A stretch of DNA of 64,000 nt from Kudoa neothunni (lineage: Eukaryota; Cnidaria). The stretch is from the NCBI GenBank assembly GCA_964304625.1, contig OZ199839.1:6324001-6388000 (forward strand), read 5' to 3'. Made by a program: the position numbers and the translations under genes. The notes under the pieces are model-generated. The model had not been told where the DNA came from and did not search any database. It saw only the letters and a list, made by a program, of their open reading frames with translations. This document shows, piece after piece, positions 21,817 to 34,710 of the stretch (the first letter of the stretch is position 1; each line of letters starts with the position of its first letter).

Positions 21817-24800
21817 TCATTCTTTGATCTTGTTTTCATTTTTTCTATTTTCTTCCAAAAAATGTGGAAAGTTTCTCTAAAAGTTACAATACATATTAAA
21901 TATGTAATAAAATAAGAAACCTTTATCCTCTCTACTATAAGGCATGACTTTGTGGTTATTTCTTCGTCGAAAGACGTTGACGATAACTCAAGGAAAAAAT
22001 TCCAAATATCTGGCAAAATGCCACTTTCCTCGATAAACTCTGATGGCACAAATTGAAAAATATCTTCCGCAATAGGTATCAAAAATTCTATAAATGTTAC
22101 CCAAAAAGTTTTTTTGGGGATATGGCAAAATTTTCTTAAAGAGTGGCATCACAGAACCAATAATTATTCCTTTATACAACGCTAATGCTTCATGAATGAA
22201 ATTTTCCATACTTTTTAAGCCCCTTTCAACATCGGAAGAGTATAACATACTTGGGGCTTGTGAACTTTCACTCTCAAATTCATGCTTAATTCTAAATTGT
22301 TCCTTATTTTGCCGAATGAAGGCATCAAATGCATGGGAGAAAATATCGCCTAGAATTTGAATATCACAAATATTCAAGGCATTTTCGAAACCGGGTATGG
22401 TAATAAACTCCTTAAATATAATTAAAAGCTCAGTTATTGTCACCGCTGAGGAATTTTTAGTGCATCTCAGAAATTCTGGTTTCAAGTTAGTATTCCACAT
22501 ATTAGTTGCCCCATCAATATCACCATGCAGGATAGAGCATTTAAGTAATCGGTACACACCTTTTGCGGTAGGGCAATAAATGGATTCATGCAAAGTATTT
22601 TTTAGTATATCAGAAAGAATATTCAAATAAATTTCAAAACTTTCGTAGACTTTATCAGTACAGTTTTCTACCAAAACGACCACGAATTCACACAGCCAAT
22701 GTATAACACCAAAGTCGTCCTCAAAAAAACAAGTTTTACATCCATATAGAGGCGCCGACATTAAAAGTTCTTTTACGTCGCCTTCCCGTGGGATGCTAAC
22801 AAAATGGTTTACCTCAGTGAGATATTTAGCTATCGAAGACTTTAATTTGGGCAATAACTTGAGTAAACGTGGTGGCTTGCATTTGGCCATGCCCTTTAAT
22901 AGTGGGAAGAAGCAAGGCTGAATATCAAGCCTGTCTTTTAATAACATATGTGAATTATCGAAATTTTCTATATAATCTATAGTGAGTAAAGTAAATTGTT
23001 CCATTTCATGTGGAAAGTTTCTCTAAAAATTACAATACATATTAAATATGTAATAAAATAAGAAACCTTTATCCTTTCTACTATAAGACATGACTTTGTG
23101 GTTATTTCTTCGTCGAAAGACGTTGACGATAACTCAAGAAATAAATTCAAAATATCGGGTAAAATGCCACTTTCCTTGATAAACTCTGATGGCACAAATT
23201 GAAAAATATCTTCCGCAATAGGTATCAAAAAGTTTATAAATTGTACCCACAAGTGTTTTTGGGGATATGACGAAATTTTCTTAAAGAGTGGCATCACAGA
23301 ACCAATAATTATTCCTTTATATAATGCCAATGCTTCATGAATGAAATTACCCATACTTTTTAAGCCCCTTTCAACATCGTAACGGTGTAACATACTTGGG
23401 GCTTGTGAACTTTCACTCTCAAATTCATGTTTAATTCTAAATTCTTCCTTATTTTTTCGAACGAAGGCATCAAATGCATGGGAGAAAATATCGCCCAGAA
23501 TTTGAATATCGCAAATATTCAAGGCATTTTCGAAACCGGGTATGGTAATAAACTCCTCAAATATAATTAAAAGCTCAGTTATTGTCACCACAGAGGAATT
23601 TTTAGTGCATCTCAGAAATTCTGGTTTCAAGTTAGTATTCCACATATTAGTTGCCCCATCAATATCACCATGCAGGATAGAGCATTTAAGTAATCGGTAC
23701 ACACCTTTTGCGGTAGGGCAATAAATGGATTCATGCAAAGTATTTTTTAGTATATCAGAAAGAATATTCAAATAAATTTCAAAACTTTCGTAGACTTTAT
23801 CAGTATAGTTTTCTACCAAAACGACCGCAAATTCACACAGCCAATGTATAACACCAAGCTTGTCCTCAAAAAAACAAGTTTTATATCCATATAGAGGCGC
23901 TGACATTAAAAGTTCTTTTACGTCGCCTTCCCGTGGGATGCTAACAAAATGGTTTACCTCAGTGAGATACTTAGCTATCGAAGACTTTAATTTGGGCAAT
24001 AACTTGAGTAAACGTGGTGGCTTGCATTTGGCCATGCCCTTTAATAGTGGGAAGAAGCAAGGCTGAATATCAAGCCTGTCTTTTAATAACATATGTGAAT
24101 TATCGAAATTTTCTATATAATCTATAGTAAGTAAAGTAAATTGTTCCATTTCATGTGGAAAGTTTCTCTAAAAATTACAATACATATTAAATATGTAATA
24201 AAATAAGAAACCTTTATCCTTTCTATTATAAGACATGACTTTGTGGTTATTTCTTCGTTGAAAGACCGTTGACGATAACTCAAGAAATAAATTCAAAATA
24301 TCGGGCAAAATGCCACTTTCCTTGATAAACTCTGATGGCACAAATTGAAAAATATCTTCCGCAATAGGTATCAAAAATTCTATAAATGTTACCCACAAGT
24401 GTTTTTGGGGATATGACGAAATTTTTTTAAAGAATGGCATCACAGAACCAATAATTATTCCTTTGTATAATGCCAATGCTTCATGAATGAAATTACGCAT
24501 ACGTTTTAAGCCCCATTCAACATGGTTACGGTGTAACATACTTGGGGCTTGTGAACTTTCACTCTCAAATTCATGTTTAATTCTAAATTCTTCCTTATTT
24601 TGCCGAACGAAGGCATCGAATGCATGGGAGAAAATATCTCCCAGAATTTGAATATCGCAGATATTCAAGGCATTTTCGAAGCCGGGTATGGCAATAAACT
24701 CCTTAAATATAATTAAAAGCTCAGTTATTGTCACCACAGAGGAATTCTTAGTGCATCTCAGAAATTCTGGTTTGAAATTAGTATTCCACATATTAGTTGC

Positions 24801-27273
24801 CCCATCAATATCACCATGCAGGATAGAACAGTTAAGTAATCGGTACACACCTTCTGCGGTAGGGCAATAAATGGATTCATGCAAAGTATTTTTTAGTATA
24901 TCAGAAAGAATATTCAAATAAATTTCAAAACTTTCATAGACTTTATCAGTATAGTTTTCTACTAAAACGACCACGAATTCACACAGCCAATGTATAACCT
25001 CAGGGCCTTCCCTAACAAAACAAGTTGTACATCCATATAGAGGCGCCGACTTTAAAAGTTCTTTTACGTCGCCTTCCCGTGGGATGCTAACAAAATGGTT
25101 TATATCAGTGAGATACTTAGCTATCGAAGACTTTAATTTGGGCAATAACTTGTGTAAACGTGGTGGCTTGTACTTGGCCATTCTCTTTAATAGTGGGAAG
25201 AAACAAGGCTGAATATCAAGCCTGTCTTTTAATAACATATGTGAATTATCGAAATTTTCTATATAATCTATAATGAGTAAAGTAGATTGTTCCATTTCAT
25301 GTGGTAAGTTATATAAGCTTTCATTATATAAGGGAATCAGCAACCTATGTCCATAATAATTAAAGCTAGCGGACGTCTTAAAGATTTTGCGCAATATTAT
25401 AAAAATATGGTCTATTATTCCAGAAATGTAGCGATGAGGCTCAGATTTGATAATTTCAAAAACATCATCTATGGAACTAGGTAGTGTATCTGTAAGATTC
25501 GTCGTCACATCGTCATTTGATTTGGAAATAAGATCACACAAAGAGATACAAATATTCGTCGCCCCAATTAAAGCAATCTCAAACTTGATATAGCTGCATT
25601 TAAGAACAATATTTTTCAAGGCACTTATAGCTATTATTTTGATGAAGCCATTATTATGATTTGTTGCCGCCTCTACAATTAACGATAAGACTTCTTTGTG
25701 GAAGCCAATCAGTGTGTCCCGATGGTACATAAGGCATAATAACTCAGCTAGTTCAATTGTAGAATACAAAATTTTTGGATTTTCACAAGAAAAATAAGGT
25801 AGTACTATACGAAGCATTTCCCGGGGCTCTAAACGTTCCCCTTTTCTTGAGTAAGAAGCCAATAAGTACATAATTTCAATTGCTGTATCAATCTTTCTCC
25901 AATCAGAAGATTTTAAATATTCGTCAGCTCGTTTTTGAAACAAGTTATATACAACTTCGCTATCAAGTGCAGGCACAATACTACGGAAAAATGTTTGCAT
26001 TAGTGTTTGTTCATTCTCTGAGAAGAAAGCGTTGTATAATATGTAATTGTCTATAAGCCATTGTTCTGGGTTGCTAGGATAGGAGTCAATATGAAAACGT
26101 AGTGCATTGTCAATCATAGCTGGTATGAAACATTCACAGTTTTCTCTAACCTCCTCCCGAAACCATACAATAAGTTTCTCGGTCAATTTGTACAGCTCAT
26201 AGTGGACTGGCCTTTCAATGCTGCTATTATTTTGAAGTTGCACCAATGTTTTGAAGGTCAGTTGTGAATAATCTTTAAATAAAAATGAATAAGCTTGATA
26301 TATCTCATGCATTTCTTTCATAAATAAAAGCCCCTCAGTAGTAGATACAAAAGTTTCCATTGCCTTCAATATATGTGGAATCACGATTGAAAAATATATA
26401 ACAAAAGGATCGTCATCCAATTCGTCAACGAAGTAAATCATATTATTCATTGGAATCCATACAAACTAAAGTATATTTATATGTATATAAATAAATATGG
26501 AGTTCATTTAAATGTTGAATCGGTCGAATATAATTTTTAGAATATTTATTTTTAATAATATCTCATACATTTGGGATATCTGAACTTTTTTCAAAACATT
26601 CAATGAAAAATTTGCTATATTGCACGTACGTATCCTCATCGGTTGTTGAAAATAATCCTCCATGGTATCTACAATCAAAAGCTCCTAATTTACAAACAGA
26701 AATTTATTTTACCTGAAAAAGACTGTTACACTGTCATGCAACTCCAAATTATTAGAAGTTAGACAACGGGTAACCAATTCCATAATAACTTCCAATTTAT
26801 CTATTTTATTTTTGTTGATCAGTCTAATAACACTAGCGCAAGTCGATAACAATTTTTCTTGATGAGATTTCACTTCTTCATTGACTAATAGGTTAAAGAG
26901 GTGGGCCTTTATTTCATTGACTAACTTATCAGAAACATTATTATCAATACAGAAAGTATCGCAGTAATGTTTGAGGAATAATGAAGCCGTTTGTTTCAAC
27001 TTGACGAATATTATTGTAGTAAAATAGTGGGAATTTACCTTATATGATTTTTGAGAGGATAAAACATCAAGCAAAAACTGTATTTTTTGATTAATCGGAA
27101 ATAAATTCAATTTCACCTTCGATCATTAGTTAAAATATTAATCAATATTTATAACAGCTTACTAACGTGCAACTATTTCTTATGTCACAAAAAGGACCAA
27201 ACTCACTTAAAATTGAACAAAATTCTACAAAATCCGACTTTTCATAGTTATTTTTATTAGACTCGATTTTCAT
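21817..27273 (-). CDS. importin-beta-family HEAT-repeat protein (transportin-3/importin-13-like) with triplicated terminal exon
   Basis: Exons on the minus strand: 27273-27163, 27116-26713, 26668-26569, 26465-24212, then two extra copies of the 3' exon (24167-23067, 23022-21921) and a last short exon 21876-21817. Introns are GT-AG; the three after the repeated exons are each 44 nt. Up to the first copy the protein is about 920 residues, the size of transportin-3 and importin-13, and is all-helical in character (paired amphipathic helices with LxxL patterns), as in karyopherins that carry cargo through nuclear pores. The stretch SSDWRKIDTAIEIMYLLAS followed by a helix with STIELAELLC resembles the central region of that group. 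The family call is by overall pattern, not by a diagnostic motif. The first and third repeat copies each hold a one-base insertion (near 24266 and near 22105), so only the middle copy is fully open. The gene may end in copy 1, or these may be assembly errors. Confidence 0.6.
21864..25300 (-). repeat. three tandem copies of an exon-plus-intron unit, about 1146 bp each
   Basis: Units 25300-24155, 24154-23010 and 23009-21864. Each spans one coding exon (about 1101 nt, 367 codons when undisturbed) and its following 44-nt intron. Differences between units are scattered single bases, with a small cluster where the protein reads CTTCFVREGPE, YKTCFFEDKLG or CKTCFFEDDFG. The unit boundary lies at AACTT(A/T)CCACAT, which also occurs in the final exon. 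Confidence 0.92.
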
Positions 27274-27950
27274 TGAAGCTCACTGCTTAACGTGGATTTA
27301 TCCGAAAATACCAATAATTCAATCGGCTGCTTACAAATCATCATTCATTAATTTGTTAATCTTTTATCAATAAAATTGTTATTGATTATCAACTCAACAT
27401 GACAATATAAATACAGCCATGTCTCAGTAATCAGTAATGGATGGTTGTCAATTTGGTAACGGGGAGTGTGCAACTCCCATTTTTCGCATGCCTCGCGATC
27501 CCGATTTTATTTTAAATCAATTATTCATTATTTTAAATTTATGGCCGAACAACAATTAGCCCCATAATTCACTTCTCAAATTTTTGCTAAAATTCACGTT
27601 TGGTTTCAACCGGTTCGCGTGCATGTCAATATCCTTTCCTTCCATACCTATGTCCAGTTTCATGCGTGTGCATCACACTGTAAAATACGGTTTTCTTGTG
27701 CTTACGTTTGATGATTATTCCTACAAACAAACTTTATTAAAACAAATATAACATAGAGTTTAATTAAGGAAGAGTTATTAAATTTCGTCAAAAAATCTTG
27801 TGATTTTTGTATGTCGAAATCTTTCTATTGATATTTTTTAAATTCTGTCCGTTGCGGGATATTAATCAAACAATCCAGATGGAGCCTCTTGAATCAAAAC
27901 TTTCATTAAAATGTTAACCATATTTTTTATTTATTTTATTAAACTTTTGA
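27274..27950. other. upstream region of the karyopherin-like gene
   Basis: No coding frame seen. Its start side should hold the promoter of the minus-strand gene beginning at 27273, but I see no diagnostic element beyond generally AT-rich sequence with a few GC-richer patches near 27460-27510 and 27610-27680. Confidence 0.3.
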
Positions 27951-27951
27951 C

Positions 27952-28310
27952 TTCTTTAATAATTGGTTCGATATCATCAGATTAACCATTGTGGGCAATA
28001 AGTCCGCATGATTTTGATTCTTACATGTTGCAGCATTATCACCGTCAAATATATTTTCGTAAACTTCAAATTCATTTAATACGATTAATTATGTATTCAT
28101 AAAATATTACTTTGTGAACTGTTTCTGGCTGGGGATATATTTCTTAACTCTTCTTGTCTATAAGCTGATTCAACTTTTTCATTACATTCTTATATATTAT
28201 ATACCAAGAATTTTTGATTTTTAAAACAATTAAATATAATTTCTGGCGTAATACTCTCCCAAAGTTTAATTAATGGCATGATTGAGTTTAATAATGTTTA
28301 TTTTACGATG
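27952..28310 (-). pseudogene. pogo/Tigger-like transposase scrap
   Basis: On the minus strand, from about 28280 downward, the frame reads LWESITPEIIFNCFKNQKF, which resembles the AW-x(2)-V-T-P-x-T-I-x-N-C-F-R-x-x-G-F signature near the end of Jerky/Tigger (pogo) DDE transposases. A stop follows, then an acidic tail-like segment continuing to about 27955 (FEVYENIFDGDN, LPTMVNLM). No catalytic triad or terminal repeats are visible. Small, degenerate DNA-transposon relic. Confidence 0.5.
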
Positions 28311-28489
28311 ATAAAACCTTCACATAAACTGTGTATTTAGCCAGTGTATTCCTGCCTTACTTTTTAATGCATTTGATGATGCTTAAATTAAGGTTTGTAG
28401 AATATTATTTGTTTTTTTTGGTAGGAAAACAATTTCGATATTTTAAAAAAAATCAATATTTTGGGGATCCAGAGGATATTGACGAACAA

Positions 28490-28689
28490 NNNNNNNNNNN
28501 NNNNNNNNNNNNNNNNNNNNNNNNNNNNNNNNNNNNNNNNNNNNNNNNNNNNNNNNNNNNNNNNNNNNNNNNNNNNNNNNNNNNNNNNNNNNNNNNNNNN
28601 NNNNNNNNNNNNNNNNNNNNNNNNNNNNNNNNNNNNNNNNNNNNNNNNNNNNNNNNNNNNNNNNNNNNNNNNNNNNNNNNNNNNNNNNN
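28490..28689. other. assembly gap (200 N)
   Basis: Run of N of exactly 200 bases, probably a fixed-size placeholder. It hides the N-terminal part of the fibronectin-like gene that follows. Confidence 0.98.
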
Positions 28690-31600
28690 GCTCAAGTGCT
28701 TGTAAAACCGGATGGAAAATTAAGTTCGAAGGAATTTATTCAAACTGTTATATGCATTCCTTAATTTTCGTACAATTTTTATAAAATTTTGTAGTTCGAA
28801 ATGAACAACCCCCTGGCGCTATTTCAGATAAAAAAAATTATCAAGTTACGATTAATCTATCAGATTTAAATAAAAATGAAGGAATTTCGGATACAATAAC
28901 GACGGCACATATCGCAGAAGTAAAATTAATAAAGAAGTTAATGGGAACAGCAAGTACCGGGGATGATGCAATATGTACAGGTGGATGTTCTGGTTTCAGT
29001 TCAAAAACCATAACAGGACTTGAACCGTTAACTGAATACATTTTAAAAGTTAAAATAACGGGTCTGACAACCTTGGATTCACCCGAAGTGGATCATTATC
29101 ACCGTTTCTTTTATTTCAAAACTAAAGGTAAAACTAAAGGTTAAAAATATATTTCTAATTATTTAATAGGGAGAGACGTTAATAACGATAAGCGAGTTAC
29201 ATTTAATTCTGATAATAATTCGAACACTAAATTGACTTTAACTACATCCAATCTTTTCTCTGGCGCAAAATGTCAACTTTATTATTCTGTTACGGGAGAT
29301 GAGACATCCAAGTTTCCGGCAACGTGTGAAAAGGGTACAAACAAAAATTTTTGTTCGGACAGCTGTACTGATACGTTCACTATTATCAACCTTGATCCTA
29401 AAACAAGCTACAAAATTACAGTTTGCTCAAAAGATTACACATGCGTTGATAGCTCTGCTGTTTCTAGTAATTTATATATATATAGTAGATTCATAATTAT
29501 TTTAAATAGCTAACGGAATCGTTGTAACAATAGTGAGAACAAAAAATGTTGTTGAACGGAAAACAACAGCCACAATGAGTACGACAACAGGGAACCTTGG
29601 GAATTCATGGGGATATATTCTGTTGGAAAAGGACTCCATGGAACCATTATTTGATTGCTTGAACAGCGTATGCAGTCCGACTGTAAGTTCAAATGCTATC
29701 GATTTTGAATGGCGAACTCTCAAAAATGATACCGTTTACGAACTAATTGTTATTAATAATGATCACGCGTTGCCAGCGAAAGCAGAAACAGCAAGTAATT
29801 TATTAATAAAATAATTAGATCAATTTGTTTAGGGGAGATCATTTCTGATAATCAAAATATGGTTATGAGGTTTGATACATCAGATAAAAAATACAAAATG
29901 AAATTTAAGGGTGATATAATCAGTAAAACTGATAAGCAATGCACAGTTAAAATATCCGATGATGCCTTCACTAGATATGAGAATGCAGGAGACAGTAATA
30001 CACAGGTTCAAAATGACTGCAATAAACTAGGAACAGAATTTGTCATCAATAATAATGGTCAAAACAAGAGGAAATATATTTCTGTTAGTTATTCAGATAC
30101 AAAAACCGATGAAGCTGCTAAATCAGGAATTGCCAAAGCAATTTCTGATGTAATTCTTAATGTTGATCTAGTTGGAATTGACAAAAATCATCCATCACAA
30201 GCACTTTTAGCAAAATCAGAAGTGAGCGGCCAATTACCTGATGATCAGTCACAAGAAAATCCATCACCAAAAGATCCTGCGGGAAAAACACAAGAAAAAA
30301 AAGAAAATACTTCCAGAACAGCAGTCTCACCAGAATCAAAGAAGCCAAAGGTGATCCAGTTCACTGCGGGAAACGTCTATTCCTATTATATAGGTAAAAA
30401 ATAAAAATAAAATAAATCTAAAATTTTTAAGATTATTACGAGGAGATAACGTTTATAGCAACGTTGAATGAGGACAAAATAAAATTAGGAGCGAGCAAAT
30501 GTTCCATAAGTTGTGATGGATTCAAGGATGCGATAAAATTGAACTCTTTTCCTGAAACTACTGTTGGAAGTGACCCTTGCACCTTTGGGCATTATTCAAT
30601 CCAATTTGACGAATTGGTCAACGATTATTACATAAGTTGCCCAACATATTTCGACTTCCACTATTTTTATGACAATACTTTTATTCAAAATTACGCCCCT
30701 GTCTTTAGTAGATTTTATTATGAATTAGCGATAAACGATGAGAAAAATAAACTGACCATTAAATTGGTCAACAAAGAACCTTCCGAAATATGCACCTTTG
30801 AATGGATCGACGCAACTAGCTCATCTTCTAATCGATTTTTTTCAAACAGCTGTGATAATAATGCCAATTGCATTTATAGTTTATGTAGTAACGTTACGTT
30901 TGGAGATATTCCAGCAGGTGTGAAAGCGGTAAAAATACGCGCTCTCAAATTAGGAATGGAACCTACCGTTGGCTACCAAAATAACATTTATATAGGTAAT
31001 TATTTAAAATATATGCATTAAAATGTATATTCTAGTGAGACACGGCAATGATACTTCTGTTACTACATCCGATAGTAAAATCAAAGTTAACATGAGCGAT
31101 AAAAATAAGGACGAAAATGGCCAAGCTATAACTTCTACGCCTATTGTAACATGCGAGTTAAAATTTTGGAATGCTTATGCTCCATTAGTCAGTGAAGCCG
31201 GAAGGAAATCTGTTCCAGGTTCAACAAGCTGTAATTTTGGAGAAATAAATATTACACCTGTACCATCTGATTTGCCAAATGATATTATGATAACAATAGC
31301 AAATATACCCAATTATTCACCTAGAAAATACTTTTACCATAAAATAAGTAATTCGTTATAATTTTAAATGGTGTAACAAATTTTATAGCACAATCAACGT
31401 TTCTTTCTGATGAAAAGAATGAAGTTAGTCCTAATGCACACGGATACACACTTACTCCGGGTTCCAGTTCAACAAATATTTGCAAAATTTACGTAAAAGA
31501 AAATAAAAAGCTTCACTTCTATCCTGCTATATGCTCAGAAAATAAATTGTGTGTGGATAAATGCAACATACAATTTAACATCATAGGGTTGTATTCAAAT

Positions 31601-34600
31601 ACCAACTATGATATAAAAATTGTACCTAGCGGAAATTATGCGATCAAAACGATTGAAAATAAAAAAACAAGTACAAGTTTTATTTGTCATTAAATATATT
31701 ATAAATAGATGGGGATACAATTGAATTCAAAGTTTCGCCCGATTCTATCAAAAATAATTTAATAATAAAACCAACGCAAAATAATGCACTTGATAATACT
31801 GATAATTGTTACTACCAGTTTTATATACATGAAAAAGATGATAGTAATAAAAATAACTTTACTTTTGTAAGATTTTTTTAGCTTCTCCTACACGTATAAA
31901 ACAGTCATGCATTAAATGTACTGATGCATCTAAAATTAAAAGGTGCGACAATATTCAGTTTGATCGTACGCTCTATAACAATAAGCATAATTACAGATTA
32001 ATGATCTATGCAGATGGAAAATCTGCACCATTTAAAATCGCTATTCCAGGTAGAATAAATTAAATTTGGTTGATGAAATAATTTTTTAGCCGATTATCGA
32101 GTTGGAAAACTTAAACAAACATTTACCCAACAGAAGCAAGGTGAAATCGGAAAATTTATAATCAGTTTGGAAGAATTTCCAACTGGAAATAAATGTGCCG
32201 TAAAAATATCAGATTTTAAGGAGAGTCCTGAATTCATAAAACCAATCTGTTCTTCAACTAAGGAAGATAATTTCTGCCTCATGTCGTGTACAGAAACAAG
32301 TGTTGAAATAGGATATATTAATTCTAAAGTTGATCGGTACATATCTGTTTGTTATGGTGAAACGAATGAACAAGCAAAAACTTGCAGAAAAGCTAGAGTT
32401 TTCTCGATCAAAATGGGTAAGTATGTCTTTATCGTTCTCAGTAAAGTTTCCAAACAACGAATTTTAAATCAATTGAAATACATTATTTTTAAAGACTGTT
32501 GACATATTGATATTATTTTGCCTATTATATTTTAGGAATTAATCAAGAAAATACTTACAAAATAACTCATGGTGACGGCGAAATAAATTTTTCTTATAAA
32601 ACAACATCAATAAATAATTGGATGCTGCATGTCGATGGAAAAATTGATCCAACCTCGGACAATAAACTAAATAATTTAGATGTAACAAGTTACCCAAATA
32701 CGGAAGAAGAAAAAACCGCAACTTTCTCAATCGATAGATATATGAGTTACTATAAGTTTAACTCAACACATATGTGGCCTGGAATATTTTATTTTACAAA
32801 TACTACACTACTCAATAGCACTATTCCTCTAAAATCAGAGATTATTTATTCTATAACAGCTGTTGAAAATAACAATAACCAACTGGAAATTAAATTCTCT
32901 CCTGGTCCATATAATGACGAAATGTGCCGTATAAAAGTATTCGAGGTGGATTCTAATGGCGGCGATCAATTAAGTAATGTTTTAAATGAATGTGATAAGT
33001 CAAAGGAAGGATGCTATCAACTTTGTCAAGATGCTATTATTAATTTCAAAGGAGAACATCAAAAGATTGGTGTAACTGTCAAAAGAAGATTTGATTCTGT
33101 TGGATTTAAACAAAATTTTAAAAGTACTATTTAGACTATTTATAAATTTATTTTTTTATAGAAGGGGACAAAAACTTTGAATTGAATGAAATTACTGAAT
33201 CTGGACTTAAACTTACTGGTCTACACAACTACAAGAGTATTAAAGAAGGAGAAAATGAAGCGACATGTACCATTAAGTTAAGTAAAGGAAATACAATATC
33301 TCCTGAAACGATACCTCAATGTAGTGATGGTGGTTGTGATACTAATTGTAAAGAGTCATATACTATTATTGGTCTTACAGCCGGTACAAATTACATGATT
33401 TCCGTCACAGTTTCGAATCTTGGTTTTAGTGAATCTTATGTCAAAAAAATTTTGTTTAGAACAAGTAAAATTCAACTACATTAATCATAACATTAATAAA
33501 ATATTTAGGTGAAGGAACTGAGTTAGGTACATTAGTAAATTCAGATTTAACGATTAAGGCAGGCACTGCTACAGTGACACCTTTTCAAGACGATAATTCA
33601 CTTCCAATATGTCGAATTTATCTTAGAAGAAAAGTTCAAATGTCTCCAAAATTTATGGCTACATGTGAAGGAATTGGAGCTTGCGAGCATAAATGTAACA
33701 ATACATTCAAAATAGTAAATCTGGAATTGGGTGTTAATTACGAAGCAATCGTCGAACCGTCAAATGGGAAAAATGAGAAAAAATTTGAAATTGAAACAAG
33801 TAATAAATATTTTCTCATGTTTTAATATAAAGGGTAAATAGCTAACGTTGAGACAAATATTGCGTTAACGTACGGCAAAGATAGTGATATAAAAATCGAC
33901 GTAAATTTTGACAACAAAAAGAGTACCTCTCAATGTCCATTCATGTTGCACGAGAAAACTCATGAAAATAAACCGGAGCCAGTAGTTCTTTGGTGCAGTG
34001 ACGAGGAGGAATGTTCAGCCAATAAATGCGTTATCAGTCTCAATGGGCTATCGAGGGAAAAGGATTATAAACTAAGTGTGAAAGTGAAGGACTTGTCAAC
34101 TTACAGAATCCATGATATTCCTTGTAAAATATAATCTTAAAATTTAATAATTTCGTTAAAACAAATAATAATTTATATGATAAAGACTTGAATATTTCAA
34201 AATCGCAAGGGTGATATTAATATTATTAAAACTAAATATATTTTTAATGATATTTTTAGTAAATTTTGCATCGACATTGATGTAATCTGAATATTTATAG
34301 AAGAGCATAACATAAGGAGTGAATATATCAATATTGTAGTAGATGGCATTGTTCAAAAAGTAATTAGAAAAGTTGAAAGGGGGTAATAATATCATTATTA
34401 ATTGTTATAATTATATTTATTTTAGTATAATTTTATATTAAATCTACTAACACTAAAGAAACATGTAGATAGTAAAGAAAAGCATGATCAAGAAGCTGCG
34501 AAAAATATTAATTCGTAAATGTAAAAAGATGTTTCATATTTTTAATTTTTAATAGGTCGGTTGGAAGATATATGTAAAATGGTATGCATTTCTATGTAAT

Positions 34601-34710
34601 TTATTTATTTTAGTGTTTACGCAATGATTCCAATTGTGGCTGGATTATTGGTAGTGATAGGATTAGTAGTTTACAGAAGGAAACCCAACGACGAAGCATA
34701 TGAGTTGTAA
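28690..34710 (+). CDS. fibronectin-III-like modular membrane protein, copy 2 (partial at the gap)
   Basis: Exons: 28690-28753 (partial), 28795-29127, 29170-29466, 29510-29794, 29833-30393, 30432-30995, 31036-31347, 31389-31670, 31709-31843, 31882-32049, 32090-32416, 32536-33123, 33162-33464, 33509-33799, 33842-34123, at least one short membrane-proximal exon near 34250-34382, and a last exon 34614-34710. All introns up to 34123 that I could define are phase 1. Modules are about 90-100 residues with a paired-cysteine signature and L-x(4)-Y near their ends (TGLEPLTEY, INLDPKTSY, IGLYSNTNY, IGLTAGTNY, VNLELGVNY), as in fibronectin III. Exon 29833-30393 adds a charged, proline-containing linker. 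The last exon encodes IPIVAGLLVVIGLVV (membrane segment), RRK, and ends AYEL. Inferred role: cell-surface or secreted adhesion or recognition protein. The membrane-proximal splicing is unresolved and the start is lost in the gap. Confidence 0.75.

Noticed and set aside
22397-24870. Three similar 60-codon plus-strand frames at 22397, 23542 and 24688
   Set aside because: They are antisense shadows repeated because the karyopherin exon is triplicated.
28331-28784. Frames running into the N gap
   Set aside because: Mostly N codons; the left side does not match the fibronectin-like paralog, so no gene can be claimed across the gap.
31867-31881. A possible 15-nt intron GTAAG...TTTTTTTAG
   Set aside because: The reading frame after removal hits a stop; using the upstream GT at 31844 gives a 38-nt phase-1 intron that agrees with the paralog.
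5088-34710. Viral envelope or toxin origin for the fibronectin-like genes
   Set aside because: Many phase-1 introns, modular repeats and no fusion-protein or viral neighbours point to a host extracellular gene family.
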